From Halobellus ruber (GTDB lineage Archaea > Halobacteriota > Halobacteria > Halobacteriales > Haloferacaceae), in NCBI RefSeq assembly GCF_014212355.1, contig NZ_JACKXD010000006.1:179509-243508 (forward strand): a stretch of DNA of 64,000 nucleotides, written 5' to 3'. Both the position numbers and the translations under genes were made by a program. A model generated the notes under the pieces. That model was given only the letters and a program-made list of their open reading frames with translations. It was not told the DNA's origin and made no database searches. How positions within the stretch are numbered: position 1 is the first letter of the stretch; each line of letters begins with the position of its first letter. This document shows positions 27,684-35,754 of this stretch, in pieces.

Positions 27684-28235
27684 ATGGCCCCGGCGGACCC
27701 TTCGGAAGACACGTCCCGGGCGACGCGCGGAGAGGAGGGCGTCGTCAGGCCCGAGGATCTCGATTACACCGCTTCCGAACGGGTTGCAGAGCTCTCCGAC
27801 GACCGGTACGTGGTCGCGACGGACGAGGGCCCGCCGTCGGTCGACGAGGAGGACGCGGACGCGGACGACTCGGAGGACCGGGGGGCCCTCGCCCGCCAGC
27901 AGATGGCGCGGTACGTGTCCGACCGGGACGCCGAGTACGGGTTCGTCCTCACCGCGGCGATCGACGGCGAGGTCGGCCACCTCGAACACGGCTCCGACGA
28001 CGTCGCCGAGGCGTTCGGCGAGCTCGCGACGTGGTACACCTCCAAGATCGACTCCGACACCGACCCGGCGGCGGCGCTCGGCATCCTGCTTTTGGCGTCG
28101 GAGACGCCGGTGTCGTTCCCGGCGAAGTCGCTGGCGCCGGTCCTGAAACGGCACGGGCTGACGCTCGACGACCCCATCGAAGATCTCGTCGAGGCGCTCG
28201 CCGGCGAGGGGCTCCAAATCCCACCGGAGGAGTGA
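27684..28235 (+). CDS. Conserved haloarchaeal protein of unknown function in the motility locus
   Basis: 183 residues from the ATG at 27684. GGGCTTATTATT about 27 nt upstream supports this start over the long upstream in-frame reading, which has non-native composition. The first 70 residues are acidic and disordered. The second half is a folded helical domain (GALARQQMARYVSDRDAEYGFVLTAAIDGEVGHLEHGSDDVAEAFGELATWYTSKI, then SFPAKSLAPVLKRHGLTLDD). I do not recognise a named family beyond flagella-cluster proteins of unknown role. There is no membrane segment. Confidence 0.8.
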   Translation: MAPADPSEDTSRATRGEEGVVRPEDLDYTASERVAELSDDRYVVATDEGPPSVDEEDADADDSEDRGALARQQMARYVSDRDAEYGFVLTAAIDGEVGHLEHGSDDVAEAFGELATWYTSKIDSDTDPAAALGILLLASETPVSFPAKSLAPVLKRHGLTLDDPIEDLVEALAGEGLQIPPEE

Positions 28236-28264
28236 CCCCGCTGTCCCGTCGCCCCGCCCGGACG

Positions 28265-28278
28265 TATCACGCGTGATA
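28265..28278. promoter_or_regulatory. Motility palindrome TATC-N6-GATA, cheY promoter copy
   Basis: TATCACGCGTGATA is a perfect 14-bp palindrome. It ends 14 nt upstream of TTTATAC, the TATA box that lies about 27 nt before the cheY ATG. Spacing and half-sites match the copies at the archaellin, arlCE and arlD-like promoters. Confidence 0.68.
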
Positions 28279-28321
28279 ACCGGGGCGGTGTGTTTATACG
28301 CCGATTCCCGGAAACCAATCT

Positions 28322-28690
28322 ATGGCACGCTCCGTACTGGTGGTAGACGATTCGGCGTTCATGCGGAACCTGCTGAAGCAGCTCCTCGAAGACGACCACG
28401 AGGTCGTCGGCGAGGCGGAGAACGGCGTCGAGGCAGTCGAACTGTACCACGAACACGACCCCGACGTGGTCACGATGGACGTCGTGATGCCGATCCGCAA
28501 CGGGATCGAGGCGACGGCCGAGATCAAAAGCGACGACCCGAACGCCTCGGTCATTATGTGCACCTCGGTCGGACAGGAGGAGAAGATGCGCGAGGCGGTC
28601 GAGGCGGGTGCGGACGGCTACATCACCAAACCCTTCCAGAAGCCGAACGTGCTCGAAGCCATCGACGACGTGGTGGGCGTCGAAGCATGA
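28322..28690 (+). CDS. cheY: Chemotaxis response regulator CheY
   Basis: 122 residues, a stand-alone receiver domain. Acidic pocket Asp9/Asp10, phospho-acceptor Asp53 (VTMDVVMP), Thr81 and Lys103 (ITKPF) are all present. Phosphorylated CheY acts on the archaellum switch through CheF and ArlCDE. TGTTTATACG about 27 nt upstream makes the transcript leaderless. The stop overlaps the cheC start (ATGA). Confidence 0.97.
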   Translation: MARSVLVVDDSAFMRNLLKQLLEDDHEVVGEAENGVEAVELYHEHDPDVVTMDVVMPIRNGIEATAEIKSDDPNASVIMCTSVGQEEKMREAVEAGADGYITKPFQKPNVLEAIDDVVGVEA

Positions 28691-29919
28691 ACCTCGACGT
28701 CGAGTCGTTGCGGACGTTCAGCAACCTCGCGCAGTCCGGCGCCGAGGAAGCCGCCGACTCGCTGGCGACGATGACCGGGTTCGACTCGCGCGTTGCCGTC
28801 ACGAAAGTCGAGATGTCGACCCGCTCGGACGTCGAACAGCAGTTCCGCGAGCGGGACCTGGTGTCGGTTCACATCGGGTTTTCGGGGGCGATCGACGGCC
28901 GAACGGTGCTGGCGTTCGATCGCGACCGTGCGGTCTCGCTGGTCGAAGCGCTGGTTCCCGGTGCCGCCGCCGACCCCGACAGCGACCTGGCGACGAGCGG
29001 GTTGAAGGAACTGGGAAACATCATGCTCGGCGGGTTCATCGACGGGTGGGCGGACTTCCTGGGTGAGTCAATCGACATCACCACCCCGACGTACGTCGAA
29101 CTGGACGCCGACCGGTCGCTGGCGGACGTGATCGACGCCGGCGAGGCCGGGGACGACGGACCCGGGTCCGAGACCGCACTCGAGGGGGCGACCGCTGAGG
29201 GGTCGAGTCACGTGCTGGCGTTCCAGAACCACCTCGAGACCGTCGACGAGGCGGCCGGCTTCTACATCTATATGCTTCCGACCCGGGATTCGATCGATCG
29301 GATCGTCGACGCCGCGGGCGACGCCGACGACGCCCTGCCCGCGGAGACGTTCACCTCGTTCTCGCAGATGATCACGGAGGGCTCCGGTCAGGCGTCGGCG
29401 GATCTGACTGCGATGACCGGGATCGACACCGACGTCGACGTGAGCCGCCTGAGTTTCGTCCCGATCGAGGGGGTACCGATGCAGCTGACCGACGAGACCA
29501 GGGAAGGGGTCGTCTTGGAGTTCACCGGGACGCCCTCGGGGTACATCGCGATCCTCTTCGATCCGGAGTCCGCCGAGAGCGTCGCCGAGGCGTTGATGCC
29601 CGGGATGGACGCCGACCCCGCGATGCGGCAGAGCGCGATCCAGGAGATCGGCAACATCGTGACCTCGGGCTTCCTCGACGGGTGGGCCGACAGCCTGGGG
29701 ACGACCATCGACATCTCCCCGCCGACCTACGTCGACGACATCGGCTCGGCGATCGTAGACCCGCTGGTGACGGAGTTGGCACAGACCCAGGAGTACGCGT
29801 TCCTGATCGACTCCGCGATCGTGACGCCCGACGAGACGTTCACCTGCGACATCTACGCACTGCCCGACGAACAGGAGCTCCGGACCGCCTTCGAGCGACT
29901 CGCGCCCGGGGCGGACTGA
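28687..29919 (+). CDS. cheC: CheC-family chemotaxis protein (two CheC modules)
   Basis: 410 residues from the ATG at 28687. Two CheC/FliY-like halves are visible: module 1 (about 1-195) with LKELGNIMLGGFIDGWADFLGESIDITTPTYV, and module 2 (about 210-405) with IQEIGNIVTSGFLDGWADSLGTTIDISPPTYV. CheC dephosphorylates CheY-P and is activated by CheD in bacteria. The phosphatase signature D/S-x3-E-x2-N-x22-P is recognisable around the ELGN and EIGN motifs. An ATGA overlap couples it to cheY, and its stop overlaps a 33-codon ORF. Confidence 0.94.
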   Translation: MNLDVESLRTFSNLAQSGAEEAADSLATMTGFDSRVAVTKVEMSTRSDVEQQFRERDLVSVHIGFSGAIDGRTVLAFDRDRAVSLVEALVPGAAADPDSDLATSGLKELGNIMLGGFIDGWADFLGESIDITTPTYVELDADRSLADVIDAGEAGDDGPGSETALEGATAEGSSHVLAFQNHLETVDEAAGFYIYMLPTRDSIDRIVDAAGDADDALPAETFTSFSQMITEGSGQASADLTAMTGIDTDVDVSRLSFVPIEGVPMQLTDETREGVVLEFTGTPSGYIAILFDPESAESVAEALMPGMDADPAMRQSAIQEIGNIVTSGFLDGWADSLGTTIDISPPTYVDDIGSAIVDPLVTELAQTQEYAFLIDSAIVTPDETFTCDIYALPDEQELRTAFERLAPGAD

Positions 29920-30020
29920 TGTCGGCCCGTCCCACGGTCCCGACGAGGGGCGGCGCGGGGTCACTGCGGGCCCTCGGAGCGCGGGCGGCGACCGCCGCCA
30001 GCCGTGACACCGGACCATGA
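29919..30020 (+). CDS. Possible 33-residue peptide between cheC and cheD
   Basis: The ATG overlaps the cheC stop (TGATG) and the TGA stop overlaps the cheD start (ATGA). The ORF therefore exactly bridges the 97-nt gap between the two genes. The predicted peptide (MSARPTVPTRGGAGSLRALG...) is basic, unlike the acidic neighbours, and has no known motif. It may be a coupling ORF that carries ribosomes to cheD, or chance. Existence of the overlaps is certain; translation is not shown. Confidence 0.35.
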   Translation: MSARPTVPTRGGAGSLRALGARAATAASRDTGP

Positions 30021-30547
30021 AAGTATACGACACCGATCCGCCGACGCCGGAACGGGTCAAAGTCGGCGTCGCGGAGTACGCCGTCGCGGAGGGCGAATCG
30101 ACCCTCGTGACCAGCGGGCTCGGGTCCTGCGTCGGCGTCGCGCTTGCGGACCCCGACGCCGGGGTCGCGGGGCTTGCACACGCGATGCTCCCGTCGGGCA
30201 ATGAGCGGGCGGCCGCGGCGGCGACCGACGGGGGTGCGGATCGCCCGGCCGGGAAGTACGTCGACACCGCCGTTCCGGGCCTGCTCTCGGAGATGGTGGC
30301 ACACGGCGCCGACCCCGCCGGGATCGAGGCCCGACTCGCCGGCGGGAGCGCGATGTTCGATTTCAGCACCGCCGACGACGGCGTCGGGGAGCGGAACGTC
30401 GCCGCCGCGAAGGCCGCGCTCGCGGAGCGGGACGTTCCGGTCGTCGCCACCGACGTCGGCGGCGACCACGGGCGGTCGCTGACCCTCGACGTGGCGACGG
30501 GGTCGCTGTCGGTCCGGCGGGCCCACGGCGGCACGCGGACGATCTGA
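30017..30547 (+). CDS. cheD: Chemoreceptor glutamine deamidase CheD
   Basis: 176 residues. Catalytic Cys38 in GLGSCVGVAL and His55 in GLAHAMLP are intact, with GGSAMFDF further on. CheD deamidates receptor glutamines and controls CheC activity. An acidic/Ala-rich insert (residues about 62-80, NERAAAAATDGGADRP) is a halophile variation. It is the last gene of the cheY operon. Confidence 0.95.
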   Translation: MKVYDTDPPTPERVKVGVAEYAVAEGESTLVTSGLGSCVGVALADPDAGVAGLAHAMLPSGNERAAAAATDGGADRPAGKYVDTAVPGLLSEMVAHGADPAGIEARLAGGSAMFDFSTADDGVGERNVAAAKAALAERDVPVVATDVGGDHGRSLTLDVATGSLSVRRAHGGTRTI

Positions 30548-30617
30548 AGCGGGCGGAGTGACCCGCCGGGGGACGACGCGCCGAGTCGCTTTTGTCGGTC
30601 TCGGGCGTATCGCGGGT

Positions 30618-31343
30618 ATGCAGGTTGCAGTGGTCACCGTCGGGGACGAACTCCTCGCGGGTGACACCGTGAACGCCAACGCGTCGTGGCTCTGTGAGCG
30701 GCTGACCGACCGCGGTGTTTCGGTCCGGCGCGTCACCACCGTCCCGGACGAGATCGGAGACATCGCCCGCGTCGTCAACGAGTACCGCGCGGAGTACGAC
30801 GCGGTCATCGTCACCGGCGGCGTGGGGCCGACCCACGACGACGTGACGATGGCGGGCGTCGCCGCCGCGGTCGGCCGCGATCTGGAGCCCCACCCCGCCG
30901 CCCGGGAGTGGCTCACCGGCGAGGGCGGCTACGCCGCCGAGGACCTCGCCGACGGGACGGCCGACCTTCCCGCGGGCGCGCGGATGCTCCCGAACGATGC
31001 CGGCGTCGCGCCGGGCGCGGTCGTGGAGGGGATCTACGTGCTGCCGGGGGTCCCCGGCGAGATGAAGGCGATGTTCGAGCGGGTCGAGGCGGACTTTTCC
31101 GGGGCCGAGACCCACACCGCCACCATCGACGTCGACGAGCCCGAAAGCGAACTGATCGACCGCCTGTCGGCCGTCCAGGAGCGGTTCGACGTCACCGTGG
31201 GAAGCTACCCCGGCGAGTCGGTCCGGGTGAAGTTCAGCGGCACCGACCGGGACACAGTCGAGGACGCGCGCCGGTGGCTCGGCGCGCGGGTCGAGGAGGC
31301 GTCGGGGGCGTCCGACGGGACGGTCGACGACGCCTCGGAGTGA
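30618..31343 (+). CDS. CinA-like molybdopterin-binding-domain protein
   Basis: 241 residues from the ATG at 30618, the family start (MQVAVVTVGDELLAGDTVNANASWL). The MoCF-binding domain fills the first 165 residues (VIVTGGVGPTHDDVTMAGVA, VLPGVPGEMKAMFERV). The C-terminal NMN-deamidase domain of bacterial CinA is missing; instead there is a short alpha/beta extension (IDRLSAVQERFDVTVGSYPGESVRVKFSGTD). Such COG1058-only proteins in archaea are linked to nucleotide pyrophosphatase activity or cofactor metabolism, but the substrate here is unknown. Confidence 0.9.
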   Translation: MQVAVVTVGDELLAGDTVNANASWLCERLTDRGVSVRRVTTVPDEIGDIARVVNEYRAEYDAVIVTGGVGPTHDDVTMAGVAAAVGRDLEPHPAAREWLTGEGGYAAEDLADGTADLPAGARMLPNDAGVAPGAVVEGIYVLPGVPGEMKAMFERVEADFSGAETHTATIDVDEPESELIDRLSAVQERFDVTVGSYPGESVRVKFSGTDRDTVEDARRWLGARVEEASGASDGTVDDASE

Positions 31344-31416
31344 GCGGCGTCGGGATTCGGTCGGTTGGCCGCCCGTAGCGAGTCGATAGCGGACTTTTGC
31401 CGGGGACCGTCCGGCG

Positions 31417-31527
31417 CTACCGGACGAGCAGGTAGACCCACGCCAGCGTCATCGCGAGACACAGGACGAGCACGACCGCGCCGGTTTCGGCGATCGGCAG
31501 CGACACCTCGGACACGAGTGGGAACAT
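31417..31527 (-). CDS. 36-residue single-span membrane protein
   Basis: The ORF begins MFPLVSEVSLPIAETG and continues as a hydrophobic helix (AVVLVLCLAMTLAWVYLLV) ending in Arg. CTTTAATAC on the minus strand (about 31549-31558) lies about 27 nt upstream of the ATG, the standard leaderless arrangement. It is divergent from the NAD-kinase-like gene, whose box lies just beyond. I do not recognise a family. The promoter, hydrophobic helix and clean stop argue that it is a real small gene. Confidence 0.65.
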   Translation of the reverse strand: MFPLVSEVSLPIAETGAVVLVLCLAMTLAWVYLLVR

Positions 31528-31616
31528 ACCCGCGCCTACCGGGAGGTCGGTATTAAAGCTTCAGATGGGTCGTTCCGACCGGCGGGCTTTTCACCGCACC
31601 TCCGCTCGGTCCGGGT

Positions 31617-32696
31617 ATGCGGATCGGGTTCGTCGTCAACCCCATCGCGGGGATGGGCGGTCGGGTCGGGCTCAAGGGCACCGACGGGAAGGTCGCGGAG
31701 GCGCGACGCCGGGGTGCCGAACCCCGCGCGCCGGACCGCGCGCGCCGGGCGCTGGAGGCGGTGGCCGGCCGCGATGAGGCGGGACAGCACGACATCGAAC
31801 TCCTCACCTGGGACGGGGCAATGGGTGCCGACGCCGCCCGCGCGGCCGGCTTCGAGCCGACGGTGCTGGGGTCGCCGGACGGCGACGACACGAGCGTCGC
31901 GGACACCGAGCGCGCCGTGGCGGCGTTCGTCGACGCCGGCGTCGACCTCGTGATGTTCGTCGGCGGCGACGGCACCGCCGGGGACGTCGCGGCCGCAGTC
32001 GAGGGTACCGGGACGCCGATCCTGGGCGTCCCCGCCGGGGTGAAGGTGTACTCCTCGGTGTTCGCAGTCTCCCCCGAGGACGCGGCCGTGATCCTCCGGA
32101 CCTTCGAGCGGACCGAACGCCGCGAAGTGATGGACATCGACGAGGACGAGTATCGGGAGGGTGAGGTGAACCCCGAACTCCGGGCTGTCGCCCACGTTCC
32201 CGTCGCGGAGGAACTCCAGTCCTCGAAACAGCTCGGCGGCGGCAACGTCGAGGCGCTGGCCGCGGGGGTCGCAGCCGACATCCGGGCGAGCGGCAAGACG
32301 GTGGTGCTCGGGCCGGGGAGCACCGTCGGCACGATCAAGGCGGAACTGGGGTTCGAGGGGTCGCCGATCGGCGTCGACGTCTGGCGCGACGGCGAGGTCA
32401 TCGTGCTCGACGCGACCGAGGCCGACCTCCTCGAAGTTCTGGATCCGGACGCCGACAACGTCATCGTGGTCTCTCCGATCGGCGGTCAGGGGTTCGTGTT
32501 CGGCCGGGGGAACCCACAGTTGTCGCCGGCGGTGATCCGGCGGTGTGACGTCGAGGTCGTCGCCTCACCCTCGAAGCTCGACACCATCGGCGAACTCCGC
32601 GTCGACACCGACGATCCCGACCTCGACGCGGAACTCCGCGGGTGGACGAAGGTCCGGACCGGCAGGGTGGAGCGCCGGATGCTGAAGATCGTCTGA
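31617..32696 (+). CDS. ATP-NAD kinase family protein (COG3199 type)
   Basis: 359 residues from the ATG at 31617. N-terminal MRIGFVVNPIAGMGGRVGLKGTDG is followed by the nucleotide-binding GGDGT motif (LVMFVGGDGTAGDV), then ILGVPAGVKVYSSVFAVSPEDAA and GGNVEALAAGV, and a conserved SPIGGQGFVFGRGNPQLSP near the end. This subgroup (NAD kinase/AcoX-like) is distinct from NadK proper; it phosphorylates NAD or a related acceptor. It is monocistronic, with a TATA-like GGCTTTTCACC about 30 nt upstream. Confidence 0.9.
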   Translation: MRIGFVVNPIAGMGGRVGLKGTDGKVAEARRRGAEPRAPDRARRALEAVAGRDEAGQHDIELLTWDGAMGADAARAAGFEPTVLGSPDGDDTSVADTERAVAAFVDAGVDLVMFVGGDGTAGDVAAAVEGTGTPILGVPAGVKVYSSVFAVSPEDAAVILRTFERTERREVMDIDEDEYREGEVNPELRAVAHVPVAEELQSSKQLGGGNVEALAAGVAADIRASGKTVVLGPGSTVGTIKAELGFEGSPIGVDVWRDGEVIVLDATEADLLEVLDPDADNVIVVSPIGGQGFVFGRGNPQLSPAVIRRCDVEVVASPSKLDTIGELRVDTDDPDLDAELRGWTKVRTGRVERRMLKIV

Positions 32697-32759
32697 CCCC
32701 TCCCAGGCCGATAAGTGGCATATAGTGAGGATTAAGGTACCAGCGGATAATAATGAGAT

Positions 32760-33791
32760 ATGGAAACGCGTAAAGTACAGCGGCTGGGCCCCTCGACGCT
32801 GGCGATGACGCTCCCGGCGGAGTGGGCCAAGGAGCACAACGTCGACAAGGGCGACGAGGTCTCACTCCGGATGGGGGGGAAAGGCACCCTGACGGTGCTT
32901 CCGGAGTCCGCAAGCCAGGGGGACTCCTCGGCGACGATCCGCGCGGACAACCTCGACGCCGACTCCTTAGAGCGGGCGATCGTCGCCCAGTACGTGCTGG
33001 GACGGCGGGTGATCCACATCCAGAAGGACGACGGCGCGCTCGACTCCGAACACATCAACGCCGTCTACCAGGCCGAAACCCAGTTGATGGGGCTGGGCGT
33101 CATCGAGGAGACGCCCGACCGGATCGCGATCCGCTGTTCGGTCGATCCCGAGGACTTCACGCTCGATAACCTCTTAGAGCGGCTGGAGAGCACCGGTAGC
33201 ACGATGCGCGGGGAGGCGATCAAGGCCTTAGCCCACGGCAACACCGACCTCGCCCAGCGCGCGTTGAACCGCGAGCGGCAGGCCAACAAGATCTTCGTGC
33301 TCCTGCTCCGTTTGATCTTCACCGCCTACCAGAACCCCAACCTCGCACGTGCGGTCGGTCTCGAATCCGGCTTCCCGCTCATCGGCTACCGGTCGGTGGC
33401 GAAGAACCTCGAACTGACCGCGGACAACGCCGAGGACATCGCGAACATCGTCGTCGACGCCACGGACCACACGCTCGACGTCGACTCGAAGACGATGCGT
33501 CGGATCCGGGAGTTCACCGACCAGGTGGACGAACTCACACACACCGCGGTCCAGTCGGTGGTCGAACGCGACTACGACAAGACCGTGGAGTGTCGGACGC
33601 TGTTCCGCCAGCTCCGCGACCGCGAACAGGAGATCCTCGACGACCTCCCGGAGATGACCAACGAGGAGGTGCTGCAGATCCGCGAGGTGCTGGTCAGCCT
33701 CCAACAGACCGCCCAGTACGCGATGCGGAACGCCGAGATCGCCGCGAACCTCGCGCTCAACGAGGAGTCCGAGCACGTCCAGATCAGGTAG
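32760..33791 (+). CDS. PhoU-like protein with N-terminal AbrB-type domain
   Basis: 343 residues. Residues 1-50 form a swapped-hairpin AbrB/SpoVT fold (METRKVQRLGPSTLAMTLPAEWAKEHNVDKGDEVSL). About 130-340 are two PhoU-type three-helix bundles (AIKALAHGNTDLAQRALNRERQANKIFVLLLRLI, then VQSVVERDYDKTVECRTLFRQLRDREQEI). Archaeal proteins of this layout are thought to regulate phosphate uptake or act as DNA-binding phosphate sensors. No pst genes lie nearby. Confidence 0.92.
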   Translation: METRKVQRLGPSTLAMTLPAEWAKEHNVDKGDEVSLRMGGKGTLTVLPESASQGDSSATIRADNLDADSLERAIVAQYVLGRRVIHIQKDDGALDSEHINAVYQAETQLMGLGVIEETPDRIAIRCSVDPEDFTLDNLLERLESTGSTMRGEAIKALAHGNTDLAQRALNRERQANKIFVLLLRLIFTAYQNPNLARAVGLESGFPLIGYRSVAKNLELTADNAEDIANIVVDATDHTLDVDSKTMRRIREFTDQVDELTHTAVQSVVERDYDKTVECRTLFRQLRDREQEILDDLPEMTNEEVLQIREVLVSLQQTAQYAMRNAEIAANLALNEESEHVQIR

Positions 33792-34095
33792 GTCTGCGGC
33801 GTTGCCGTTGGACTTGGGCTCGCGGGAGCGCGGCCGACCCGGGGCCCGGACCGTGCCGGCGAGTCGGCGCCGGGCGGACGCTCTTCGGGGGGCGCTACCG
33901 GTAACCGCCGCTCGTCCGGTTTCATCCCGGATTGTATCTGTGGCCGCAGAGCTGTAGTAGCGTTTGCAACTGGTTGCCCATCCGATCGCACGCCGTCGTG
34001 CGATCGAGTGAGCGAAGAGTTACAAACGATACCATAGGATCCGCACATGATCCCACAAGGCTGCCCTCCTAACGCCGTCGAACGCGCACTGCTGC
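33792..34095. other. Gene-free stretch downstream of the PhoU-like gene
   Basis: About 300 nt with no supported ORF. It contains the nested inverted repeats at 33961-34028 described separately, and GC-rich sequence without RNA hallmarks. Confidence 0.5.
33961..34028. repeat. Nested inverted repeats
   Basis: An inner perfect hairpin has arms CGATCGCACG (33983-33992) and CGTGCGATCG (33997-34006) with a 4-nt loop. Outer arms CGTTTGCAACT (33961-33971) and AGTTACAAACG (34018-34028) pair with one mismatch. The structure lies about 160 nt before the HalOD1 pseudogene frame. It could be a MITE-like relic, an operator or a structured leader; no poly-T follows, so an ordinary terminator is not supported. 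Confidence 0.7.
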
Positions 34096-34099
34096 CGAC

Positions 34100-34450
34100 T
34101 GCGGACGCGACTCGCCCGACCGGCTCGTCCGTGGACGGATCGCCCCCTTCGGCGGACACCGTCGAGACCGCTACGATCCGCACCGGGAGTAGTGCACGAG
34201 TCCGCTCGGTGTCCGGATCACGCAGGTGCTTGCCGAGGCCGAAGGCACCGACCCGGACGACCTCCACGAGCCGCTCGAACGCGTCGTGTCGACGGATGCC
34301 ATCCACGAGTTGGCGACACACGAGAGCGATTCGTGACGCCTCCAGTTCCAGGCGCGGGACCACGTCGTCGAGGTCACGGGGGACGGCACCGTGTTCGTCG
34401 ACGGCGGCGAACGGACACAGGCCTCGCTGCCCGGCGACGATCAGCACTGA
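34100..34450 (+). pseudogene. HalOD1-domain protein with two in-frame stop codons
   Basis: In one frame the sequence reads RYDPHRE-stop-CTSPLGVRITQVLAEAEGTD, then DLHEPLERVVSTDAIHELATHESDS-stop-RLQFQARDHVVEVTGDGTVFVDGG, ending at 34450. This is the HalOD1 output domain, which normally ends with a beta hairpin of the form VTFEYxGxxVTVxxDGxVxV. The stops are TAG at 34190-34192 and TGA at 34334-34336; each is one transition from a Trp codon. No ATG is seen upstream in this frame. A decayed copy is the simplest reading; sequencing error at two positions is less likely. Confidence 0.7.
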
Positions 34451-34527
34451 TCGTCCTCCGCCGGGGACACGGAACGCCGTTCCGGACGCTTCGCATAAAC
34501 TAAGTCCCGCCCCGCCAACCCCCACAT

Positions 34528-34719
34528 ATGGAAACCGCATCCGCCGGCTCCGACAAGGCGTTCGGGCTGACCGTCCTCTTTTCGATCGTCGCACTCCTCG
34601 GCGTCGTCGGGATGTTCATCGCGGGTCTGACCGGCGACCAGCTCGTCGCCGCCGTCGGCTTCGCGGTGGCCACCATCGCCGGGTCGCTCGCCGTCTCGGC
34701 GACCCACCTCTTCGAGTAG
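34528..34719 (+). CDS. Small two-span membrane protein, conserved in haloarchaea
   Basis: 63 residues: METASAGSDKAFGLTV, then two membrane helices (LFSIVALLGVVGMFIAGLTG, VAAVGFAVATIAGSLAVSATHLF). GCATAAACTAAG about 27 nt upstream gives a leaderless start. It resembles a family of haloarchaeal mini membrane proteins (DUF7525, from memory). Function unknown. Confidence 0.82.
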   Translation: METASAGSDKAFGLTVLFSIVALLGVVGMFIAGLTGDQLVAAVGFAVATIAGSLAVSATHLFE

Positions 34720-34763
34720 TTCGGACGAGAAGCTTAAGTCCGAACCGTCCGTATTATGCATTA

Positions 34764-34988
34764 ATGAGCGAGTTCACCGAGGAGGACGAGCGGATCGTCA
34801 GCTACCTCCGTGAGAGCGTCTCCGCCGGCGAGCGGTACTTCCGCGCGAAGAACATCGCCGACGCCATCGGTCTCTCCGCCAAGCAAGTCGGAGCCCGCCT
34901 CCCGAAGCTCGGGGAGAAGTCCGAGGACGTCGACATCGAGAAGTGGGGGCGCGCGCGGTCGACGACCTGGCGCGTCACGCGGAGCTGA
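34764..34988 (+). CDS. Small winged-helix-like protein (DUF7123-like)
   Basis: 74 residues from the ATG at 34764; AGCTTAAGTCC lies about 30 nt upstream. MSEFTEEDERIVSYLRESVSAGERYFRAKNIADAIGLSAKQVGARLPKL reads as a helix-turn-helix, followed by a short beta wing (VDIEKWGRARSTTWRVTRS). The pattern matches my memory of DUF7123 haloarchaeal proteins. It is likely DNA-binding, target unknown. A longer frame from 34047 fuses unrelated sequence to it and is rejected. Confidence 0.85.
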   Translation: MSEFTEEDERIVSYLRESVSAGERYFRAKNIADAIGLSAKQVGARLPKLGEKSEDVDIEKWGRARSTTWRVTRS

Positions 34989-35053
34989 GGTCCGGTCCTC
35001 GGGAGGGCCGCGGGAGTCGCGAGCCTTTTTGATCTCCGCTGCCAAGTGAAGGT

Positions 35054-35482
35054 ATGACGGTACGTGTCCGGCGGGTCCTCGAGTTCGACGGCCCGCCCGA
35101 GGCCGTGTGGGAGTTCATCTCGGATCCATCGCAACGTGCCGACGCGATCAGCGTCGTCGACAGCTACGAGGTCCACGGCGACGGGTCGGCGACCTGGCAC
35201 GTCCGGCTGCCGATCCCCCTGGTGAACTCGACGGTCACAGTCGAAACCGAGGACGTCGAGACCGACCCGCCGCGACACGTCAAGTTCGTCGGGAAGTCCT
35301 CGACGTTCCGGGTGACCGGCGAGCACACCATCGAGTCGACGGAGACGGGCTCCCGCCTCACAAACGAGTTCGTCGTCGACGGCCGGGTCCCCGGCGTCGA
35401 GGGGTTCTTCAAACGGAACCTCGACGACGAGATGGGGAACCTCGAACGCGCCCTCCAGCGGGCGATCGAACCGACTACGTAA
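35054..35482 (+). CDS. SRPBCC (START-like/CoxG-type) fold protein
   Basis: 142 residues. MTVRVRRVLEFDGPPEAVWEFISDPSQRADAIS is the typical first strand and helices. The middle beta sheet (ATWHVRLPIPLVNSTVTVETEDVETDPPRHVKFVG) and the long C-terminal helix (VEGFFKRNLDDEMGNLERALQRAI) complete the helix-grip fold, which encloses a hydrophobic ligand cavity. The ligand cannot be inferred. It is monocistronic, with GCCTTTTTGATC about 27 nt upstream. Confidence 0.88.
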   Translation: MTVRVRRVLEFDGPPEAVWEFISDPSQRADAISVVDSYEVHGDGSATWHVRLPIPLVNSTVTVETEDVETDPPRHVKFVGKSSTFRVTGEHTIESTETGSRLTNEFVVDGRVPGVEGFFKRNLDDEMGNLERALQRAIEPTT

Positions 35483-35754
35483 GTTCCCGACCGCCGGCCC
35501 GTCCCGGTGGGTTTATGAATCTGGTACTCCAAAGTCCGGTTGCCGACGGACGACGCTTTTCTCGTCGAAGTCGGCACCTAACACGCCCGCCGCACACCGC
35601 CGCAGTGTCGGGGTCCGCTGCGGCCCACCGCGTCCAGCGCTCCCTCATCCCGGAGAGGGAGTGACTGTTCGCACCACACCCGCCTCCGCCTTCCCACCCC
35701 TTCCGTACCGACGGTAATACCGATCGCGCGAACACGGCCACCACGCCCGCGTGA

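Noticed and set aside
34047..34988. 313-codon plus-strand frame ending in the small winged-helix protein
   Set aside because: Only the last 74 codons are protein-like and have their own TATA box and ATG. The rest runs out of phase through the HalOD1 remnant and the 63-residue membrane protein.
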